Shown here: positions 56,601-64,000 of the stretch, piece after piece | Position numbering within the stretch: the stretch's first letter is position 1 | How the letters are laid out: every line of letters starts with the position of its first letter | Origin: Urophycis tenuis | Lineage: Eukaryota > Chordata > Actinopteri > Gadiformes > Phycidae | Assembly: GCA_036785325.1 (NCBI GenBank) | Contig: JAXIVH010000013.1 | Span: 8,949,483-9,013,482, forward strand | Length of the DNA: 64,000 nucleotides | Direction: 5' to 3' | The notes under the pieces: model-generated | What the model was told of the DNA's origin: nothing | Seen by the model: only the letters and a program-made list of their open reading frames with translations | The model's database searches: none | Made by a program: the position numbers and the translations under genes

Positions 56601-58865
56601 TTTGCACAACACAATTACACCTCAAAATCAGGGCTGCCGGTTTGTGTCATGGAACGTTAGGGGAGTGAATGGAGCAATGAAGAGGGGCAAAGTGATTTCA
56701 CATTTGAGACAACTTAAACAGGATATTTATTGCCTTCAAGAAACTCACCTCAAGACCTTTTGTACACCATTTGTACACCTCTGAGTATTCACCTGAAATC
56801 TGGAAGACCCATAACCCCCTGGAGATATTCTCATATCCTAAAGTTGATAGCAATTTGGCTGAAAAATTAGGCACATTATTATCAATTGGGCAGCTACAAA
56901 ATGGAAAATCCCCAGGCCCAGCTGGGTTTGTAGTAGAATTCTACAAAGCATATTCAATCCTAATAACCCCACATTTGGTTAATGCCTACAACAAATCCTT
57001 TAATAGTGGCAGATTACCCCCAACCCTATCAGAAGCAAACATTTCTCTTTTATTAAAAAAACGACAAAGAGCCCCTTGAATGTAGCAACTGTAGGCCCAT
57101 CTCACTTTTAAATGTGGACTAAAAGCTTCTGGCCAAGGTCCTGGCCTCTCGGCTGCAACAAGCCCTACCCGCCCTAATTTACACAGACCAGACTGGGTTC
57201 ATGGCTGGAAGGAACTCTTCATCTAACACTAGGAGACATCTCAACGTCATTGGCTCCCCCAACCCTGGCACACCTGAGGTGGTCATTTCTTTAGACGCTG
57301 AGAAAGCGTTCGACAGGGATGAGTGGGAGTATTTGTAGTACGTCCTGTCTAAATTTGGTTTTAGCTGTGACTTTATTACATGGATTAGACTGCTTTATGA
57401 CTCTCCAACTGCCCATATCCTTGCAAATGGAGTGAGGTCGCCCCCTTTCGCCCTTCGTCGGGGCACCAGACAGGGATGCCCCCTCTCCCCCTTCCTATTT
57501 GCTCTAGTCATCGAACCACTGGCCATCTGGCTTCGGGAGGAGGGGAGAGTGGAGGGCATCACCAGGAGTGATGTCACCCATAAGCTGTCCCTGTACGCAG
57601 ATGATTTGTTATTATATGTGTCAAACCCGGCGTCGTCCATCCCTGTTATTACAGACATTCTAACACAATTCGGCAGATACTCTGGTTACAAGTTGAATTT
57701 TAATAAAAGTGAACTTCTTTCAATTCCCTGTCTAAGAAGATGCCACCGTCCTCTTTCCCATTTAGAGTCGTTTCAGAGGAGTTTCGATATCTAGGCATAT
57801 TCATCACTGCTTCTTTTAATGACCTTTTCAACAAAAAATTTCGCCCTCTCATTGATAAGTGCAAGCTTGATCTAACTCACTGGTCCTCCTTCCCCCTCTC
57901 CCTATCTGGCAGAGTTAACCTGGTTAAGATGGTGATTCTTCCTAAATTTCTCTACTTATTTCAACATATTCCAATTTTTATCCGACGATCCTTCTTTCAG
58001 CAGCTAGATCAGACAATATCAGCATTTCTGTGGTTGAATAGGTATTAGAAAAGCTGTCTTACAACTCCCCAAAAAGCTGGGCGGGCTCGCACTACCCAAT
58101 CTTATCCAACACTATTGGGCATGTAAGATTAACAAACTCATTAACTGGATTGACAAAGGAGCTGACAAAGGCCCCCCTTGGGCTCTGATAGAGCTACGAT
58201 CCTCAAAGTTTTCTTTACAATCCCTCCTCGCGCGACTCCCCCTCAAGATTCATAATATCTCACAAAACCCTGTTGTTACCAATTCAGTAAAGATTTTACT
58301 ACTTTTACTATCTGGTGTAACAAAGTTTTGTTACATGTCAAGCACCTTTACAAAGATAACATATTTACTAATTTTACAGAGCTTGCAGCCACGTTTGAGT
58401 TACCTCTCTCATTTTTTCAGTTTTTTTCAGGCCAGGAACTTTGTTAAAACCAACTACCCTCACTTCCCTAACCACCCACCCGGGTCTCTGATTGACTCCT
58501 TGCTCACCCTCGATCCTGCACAAAAGCCTTCCATCTCTGTGATCTACAATGTTATTGATTCACTTAACCCTGACCAAACGACTCGCCTGAAGCAGACCTG
58601 GGAGGAGGAGCTGGGAGCTCCAATTTCAGACAATCAATGGGACCAAATCCTTAAGCTAGTTCAGGCATCCTCTATGTGCCTGGCACAGTTTATTACAATG
58701 TAAAGTTCTTTTTAGAGTGCATTACACAAACGCCCGACTGGCGAAGCTTTATCCAGGCACCAGTGACAGTTGTAATAGATGTAAGCAGTCACAAGCTATT
58801 CAAGCAAAACCTGGCAGCCCCTCTTAGAGTACTTAGACAGAACTACGATTCACCCAGATAGTGAC
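56600..58865 (+). mobile_element. Degenerate L1-like non-LTR retrotransposon with internal deletion
   Basis: 56630-56757 encodes the start of an AP-type endonuclease (FVSWNVRGVNG, CLQETHL). The frame then jumps to a reverse transcriptase, implying a large deletion. RT motifs in order: NGKSPGPAGF, CRPISLLNVD, DAEKAFDR, RRGTRQGCPLSP, the catalytic YADDLLLY (about 57594) and FRYLGIF. Stops and frame changes (for example after LLNVD and near 57337) show it is dead. The C-terminal part ends at about 58860. The arrangement fits the L1/Tx1 group. It separates dioxygenase units B and C. Confidence 0.85.
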
Positions 58866-59099
58866 TAGATTTTTTTGTCTTTCTTTCTTTTCCTTTGTCT
58901 AACAGTAGGTGGGAAGGGATAAGGGTTAATAGCGGTTCCTAGGAGCTGATCTGGCTCAGTTTAAGTTTGTTGTTGCTGTCAACATACATTGTGTAGGACA
59001 TCCAACTGCTAATTTTCGATAAGATTTCTTGCATATGCTGTATGTGTGAATTGTTGTTGCATATGTATGTGTATATGCATAACAAAAAAACGAATGAAA

Positions 59100-60463
59100 A
59101 GATTTATTTTTAAAAAGTATTAATTAATACATTTCATGGCTGAGTCATCAAATGATTGTTCAAAAAACACCCACATAATTGTTGAGATTAGAGTGATTTT
59201 TTTAATGAAGGCTTGGCAGATAACATGTGGATATAATTCATTCGTTTCTGTTCTCCCTATATACCAGATCTCTAGGCTCTGTAATCACATCACACGGTTT
59301 TTCCTGTCACTGTTATGTGGATGAAATTCAACTGTTCCTCTCCTTCCTCCCCTCAGACACTCTGATTGCAACACGGATCTCAGAATGTTTGGCAGGCATA
59401 AGCTCCCGGACAACTGTGCATCAACTCAACTCAATCTCAGCTCAATCTCCCAAAGACTGAGCTTCTCTTCATACAGAAGAAAGACTGCCCTCGCAGGGAC
59501 CTACTGGTCTCAGTCGAGGGCATCACAGTATGTGCCTCATCGACTGCAAGGAACCTGGGCATAATAATTGACAACCAACTGTCCTGACCTGCACTGACTG
59601 CAAACATCACTGCAGTGACCCAATCCTGTAGATTTGCTCTCTACAACATCTGCAGGATCCGGCCATTCCTCACGAGGGAAACGACACAGCTCCTGACCTG
59701 AAGCACATGTCATCTCCCGCCTCGACTCCTGCAACTCGCTCTTGGCTGGACTCCCTGCAACCACGATAAAACCTTTGCAGCGGATCCAGAACACTGCAGC
59801 ACGCCTCGTGTTAAACCGACACAAATTCTCCCACGTGACCTCCCTCTTCCATGACCTCCACTAGCTCCCGTAGTGGCTCGCATCAAATTCAAGACGATGC
59901 TACTGGCCTACAAAGCCGTTAATGGAACTACCCCTACCTACCTACAAGCGTTAGTGAAACCCAACGCCCCTGCTCGAGCACTCCGCTCAACTACCTCAGC
60001 TGGTCGACTGGTACCTCCATCACTAAAAGGAGGAAAAGGTTGGATGGCGAAATCACAACTCTTCTCCGTTTTGGCACTGCAGTGGTGGAACGAGCTCCCT
60101 GCCAATGTCAGGACTGCGGAGTCACTCCCCATCTTACGGAAGAGACTCAAGACTCACCTGTTCAGTTCATCTGAACACTGCATAACATCCATCCTCTAAA
60201 AAGAAAACCTATCCTCATGCTTTTGAGGTTGTACGACCTAGCACTTTATAATCGCTTGTAACTTGGCACTTAGCCAGAGATGTTGACTAAGTGCTATATA
60301 TATATAGCAATGGTTAACCTAGCAATTGAAATGCTTGAAACTTGTTCTGGTGACTTTCTTACTGTATTAGCAGCAATGAAATGTTTTACCTTCTTACCTA
60401 CTCTTTGTAAGTCGCTTTGGATAAAAGCATCTGCTAAATGCCCTAAATGTAAATGTAAATAGC
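59100..60463 (+). mobile_element. Degenerate L2-like non-LTR retrotransposon, 3' part
   Basis: Begins within an RT region (FSCHCYVDEIQLF, where YADD would be expected; then ARNLGIIIDN) and continues to the typical L2 C-terminal stretch (RIKFKTMLLAYKAVNG, PTYLQALV, WWNELPANVRTAES, RKRLKTHLF). The end is the diagnostic tail gtaagtcgctttggataaaa and gcatctgctaaatgcc at 60405-60440, followed by taaatg repeats. Several frameshifts and stops are present. Confidence 0.85.
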
Positions 60464-60803
60464 GTCTTAAGTATTGTTATTTTATGAGGGCAATATATAT
60501 TTATATCTAGGCTTAATGATTTTATTACACGTTTTATGACGGCCCCAAGATGTTGTCCAATATAACTAAACGGCCAGTCAAATTAGACACCTGTGACCGC
60601 CCCTGAACCACGTGATTTGTTGAACTAATAGGAAAAGGCCTCCTAATCAACAAGACACTCAATTTACACACGTGATAGGAAGCAATAAGCCTATCGATCA
60701 GCACCAAACTATCAAACAGTGGCTATGGTTACATTAATCATTCGGCCGAATACATTGTCTCAAATTAAGAACGAGAAGTAGGCCTTATTTTAAATAGTAA
60801 AGT
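60464..60803. other. Left edge of duplication unit C
   Basis: Contains sequence matching unit A upstream of its PNPLA exon (tatatatttatatctaggcttaat, ggccagtcaaattaga, aataggaaaaggcctcctaatcaac; compare 44165-44340). No gene is seen. Confidence 0.55.
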
Positions 60804-60990
60804 ATGTTTGACTTGAACAAAGAGTGGTCCATCTCCTTTGCCGGGTGCGGGTTCATGGGGATTTATTATGTTGGCGCCGCCAGCTGTATTGTCGAGCGTT
60901 TTCCTCAGTTATTTGAAAAGGCCTCCAGAATCTACGGGGCGTCGGCAGGTTCGTTAATGTCAACAATCCTTACCATCGGAATCCCTCTCG
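60804..60990 (+). pseudogene. Orphan PNPLA-type first exon with intact nucleophile motif, unit C
   Basis: Sixty-two codons plus one base, followed by a perfect GTGAGT donor. It starts MFDLNKEWSISFAGCGFMG and contains GASAG, the patatin GxSxG motif, at about residues 45-49. The end (TIGIPLG) matches the exon 1 boundary of PNPLA2/ATGL by recall. The family hydrolyses triacylglycerol at lipid droplets. No second PNPLA exon is visible in the remaining 3 kb, where the antisense dioxygenase copy C lies. It may be an orphan exon copy, or the start of a gene whose other exons lie beyond the window. Confidence 0.7.
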
Positions 60991-61380
60991 GTGAGTGAGT
61001 TTTATTTCCGGACGCGTGCAGCGACGACACATTCACTTTAATGCATTGTGGTACTCATTAGGCACTTCTTAATACTTTGTTTCATGACTGATTTTATTCG
61101 CAGACTAATTCACAAATAGGGCAACAGCCGTGATGATATGACACGGCAATGACCAAACACGGCAATGTTTTTTTTTTTTTTTTTTAAATACCATGGCATG
61201 TCAGAAAGGTAGGCCTATAGGCTGCGCACAGGGGCGAGACGATAATGAAGGGATAATGACTGACCATACCAACGGTATTGAATTTAATAATGACACTAGG
61301 ACAAAAAATGGTTGTATTAGATTTTTCTTTGAAGATCGAGTGATGCAGCAGAAGTAAATATCGGCAACATTTGGAAACGT

Positions 61381-63763
61381 TCACTTCTTCCCATAAAGGT
61401 CGGTTAAGCGATCATTTAAATAGTCCTCTCCCATTACGGGAGGGTACTTGTCCGAGCCATCGCAGCAGGTGATGACGCTGTTGTTATCTGGCTGTACAAA
61501 GAAAGCCAGAGACTGACGAGTACTGGAGTCGCCAGCAGGCGGCAGCAAAACCCGGTGGACCTGAAAGACGAGTTATTAAAATTGTTGACACACTTGAAGA
61601 GGAATATAAACAAATTAAATACACAATGTGACCGAATAATGCATCCAATAGCCTACATGCCAATGAATATATATCTTATGAATCTTTAAAATGACTATGA
61701 AATTAAATGAAAATGCCTATATTTTTTAGCACATGTCAAAATATTGACAAAAGTATTCAGAGAATTGGGGCATGTGTGGTTATGATCTGCAATACAGATT
61801 AATGGACTATCAACTATCATCTTTGGGAGGTGAATGAAAAACAATGTACATTTTGGCATATTTTTGCCATATAGACGCGCTGTGGCTTTATATAGATGCT
61901 GTGGAGCTGCTCATCAACCAACAAAAAGAAATTAACAAAATCAAACAAACATTGAATTTAAAACGTGTTAAAAGACAAACTCACTGCTGAGATGAAGCGG
62001 TCGCTGGTCCACCGCTGCATCAAATCAGCGACATTGATCAGGACCGTTCCTGGTATGCCCGGAGCTGTGATGAAGTCACCTGAGGGACTGAGCACCTGGA
62101 GGAAAAGTAAAGTTTACTCCCCAGGAAACCACATACAACAATTTGACCTTGCCCCACACCTTGTTAATCAGATGTGTGTTACCTGCAAGCCTCCCACTTG
62201 GCTCTGGAAGACAAGGGTGATGGTGCCGTAGTCTGAGTGTTCCCCACAGCGTACCTGGCCCTCCTTCACCAGCTCACCTTCGACTGGCGGGTAATATAGA
62301 GAGCGCAGGGAGCTGCTGTTCTTCTCAGCTGCGACAGTTCACAACAACAAGACAATCTTTGCTCAGTTCTCTTTGAGATCTCCATGTTACTATAATGACC
62401 TCATACAGAATGTGCAATGTCAATACGGCTGAGGTACTCGGAACCAAACATACTTCCTATGTAGCGGTGTGCCTGGAGGAAGAGCTCTGGCTCCAGACCC
62501 AGACTGAGGGCCATCACCCTCAGCACACGCAGGGTCAGCTCACGACACTGCTGGAAGAAAGCTACCTTGCTGTCTCTGAATGCAGGCGAGGGCCAATTCT
62601 AGGAGGGGCGAGGATGGTAAACACCATTAGAAAGGACTAGGGACCTACTTGATTTTTACACCAATGTATTGCTTCAGGCCACCGTGTCACATAGTGTAGA
62701 TGTTAAAGATGCTTACTATGTCACTACGAAGAGACACCGCGGTGTATGCTTCTTTTAAATCTCCTGGACGACGTGGATTCAACCTGATGTCATAAATGTT
62801 ATTTATATACTGTATCCATATAATGTACTGTACATGTATTATATTGACTGTTAGAACAGTCATAGTAACAATGTCCAATATGATTATAACAAAACGTAGT
62901 CCAGTAGGCTTGAGTTTTTTGCAGCAGTTATCCCCACCTCTCAGTCTCTGAAGAGACCCAGCCATGGTTGATATGATTGGCAAAATTTTGTCTGTCGAAG
63001 GGTAGCTTCTTCTCTACTGGTTGGAGAAAAAACTCCCTGGAGATGTCCATAACATGTTCAACCTTTTAAACACAAAAAGCAATAGAGTTAGTGAGGCCGT
63101 CCATCCGACCCTTAAGTTGGTTCCTTAGACGTTACGTGTTGAAGCTTTGCGGTCCATGTTAAATTGTAACGTTCTGGATTTCAGTTATTTTTTTCAAACC
63201 ATCAGTATTATGACTAAAACAGTTTTTCCTAGGTGTCTTCGGATTTGAGAGTTGTACATCCTTTTTTTAACACTTTGAAATCACGTTTAAAAGTTGACTT
63301 ATTGACAACTTTCTGTCAGTAAGTCTGTGAGGCGTCCAATCACTTAACACTGAACAATTTTAACCCGTCATATTTTTGACAGGAAGTTGCTCATCAATTG
63401 TTTTAGTGAAATCAAAGGCATGCCGAAGCCAATGAACCAAGCTGTCCACAAGGGTGCAATAGTGGTAACTTTGCCATAAAATGCAACCAGATAGGACATG
63501 GGCTACATTTTCATGAACAGTGTGCCCCATGCCGGGAATGATGACTTTGGGCTTAATTCCTCTCGCGGCTGTCGGCGCGCGTTGAACACTTCACCGACGC
63601 TGGCGCTTACCTCTTCTTGTGTGATCCCAGTGTTCTTCAGATAAACAAAACCAATTTCTTCAAATGAGGATTTGAATTGCCGGCCCAAGTCGACAAGATG
63701 CTCGTCTGACACATTATTTACGCCCAGGTTGTACGGGCTAAAATCGATAATCGGTATGCTCAT
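61381..63763 (-). CDS. Isopenicillin-N-synthase-like 2-oxoglutarate/Fe(II) dioxygenase, copy C
   Basis: Seven exons: 63611-63763, 62938-63062, 62717-62783, 62454-62598, 62183-62328, 61985-62095, 61381-61560; 309 codons, 308 aa, the same exon lengths as copy A. It starts MSIPIIDFSPYNLGVNN. Catalytic residues are present: HSDYGTITL, VHRV and TRQSLAFF. The last exon ends in the same LTDLYGKK as A. Exon 2 (VEHVMDISREFFLQPVEKK, HGWVSSETER) is distinct from both A and B. Introns are shorter: intron 5 is only 87 bp and lacks the TG repeat of A and B. Splice sites are GT-AG throughout. The substrate is unknown. Confidence 0.88.
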
Positions 63764-63849
63764 TTTGAAATCGTTTAGTTTCTGTGAGCTATTCGACTGA
63801 CAAGGGCCGAACTGCAGGTTCACCTCCTGGAACCTTTATAGTCATTAAA

Positions 63850-63874
63850 GGGGGGGGGGGGGGGGGGGGGGGGG
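63850..63874. repeat. Poly-G tract upstream of copy C
   Basis: About 25 G on the plus strand, a few bases from the CCAAT element. Copy B has a C-run at the corresponding place (about 55517-55527). Confidence 0.85.
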
Positions 63875-63878
63875 TTCT

Positions 63879-63902
63879 GTTAGCCAATGGGATTAGTAGT
63901 AG
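63879..63902 (-). promoter_or_regulatory. Conserved CCAAT-containing promoter element, copy C
   Basis: The same 24-base string as at 55549-55572, about 116 bp before the copy C start codon. Conservation between upstream regions that are otherwise diverged suggests a promoter role; recent duplication alone could also explain it. Confidence 0.5.
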
Positions 63903-64000
63903 TAGGACGAAAAAGTTTGTTTGTTACAAAAATCTTTTGGAGACGTTAGTGGCCACAACGAAGATACGTGTTACTGATTGATTAAACTGCTAACGCCTAG

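Overview
This window is vertebrate nuclear DNA, most likely from a teleost fish. The genes are split into exons by GT-AG introns. Dinucleotide microsatellites (CA/TG, GA/CT) are very abundant, teleost-type L1, L2 and tRNA-SINE relics are present, and the gene content is a fish arrangement of loci that in human lie in two parts of chromosome 7q (TMEM60, RSBN1L, FGL2 in 7q11.23; FAM185A, FBXL13, LRRC17 in 7q22.1). The microsatellite density recalls gadiform genomes, but I cannot fix the species. No bacterial operons, CRISPR arrays, phage or tRNA genes were seen.

Layout. 150-442 (+) is the last coding exon of a gene I do not recognise, ending in a PDZ-ligand-like tail. 2190-2594 (+) is tmem60. 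5149-11791 (-) is rsbn1l, a JmjC-type chromatin protein in 8 exons, with an apparent one-base frameshift in a homopolymer of the last exon. 15549-23890 (+) is an fgl2 (fibroleukin) gene. Its first exon is swollen to 6.2 kb by a charged region, an S/T/P/K-rich region and two blocks of tandem repeats, giving about 2,292 residues against about 439 in human. 25018-27965 (+) is fam185a (8 exons). 28770-43938 (-) is fbxl13 (20 exons). In its largest intron, on the opposite strand, sits lrrc17 (35822-39198, 6 exons), the same nested arrangement as in human.

44000-64000 is a tandem array on the minus strand. It holds three apparently intact 7-exon genes for isopenicillin-N-synthase-like 2-oxoglutarate/Fe(II) dioxygenases (44846-48457, 52297-55418, 61381-63763). 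The units also carry orphan copies of a patatin-like phospholipase (PNPLA) first exon on the plus strand. Fragments of an L1-like and an L2-like retrotransposon and a cluster of foldback elements lie between the units.

Most exon models were checked by phase. The summed exons are divisible by three for fam185a (388 codons), fbxl13 (763), lrrc17 (468), the three dioxygenases (309, 314, 309) and fgl2 (2293). rsbn1l becomes divisible (1232) only if one base of the homopolymer is discounted.

The most unusual objects are the giant fgl2 exon, the triplicated dioxygenase with PNPLA exon relics, the apparent GA splice donor in fbxl13, and a 62-bp perfect palindrome inside a foldback element near 51.6 kb.
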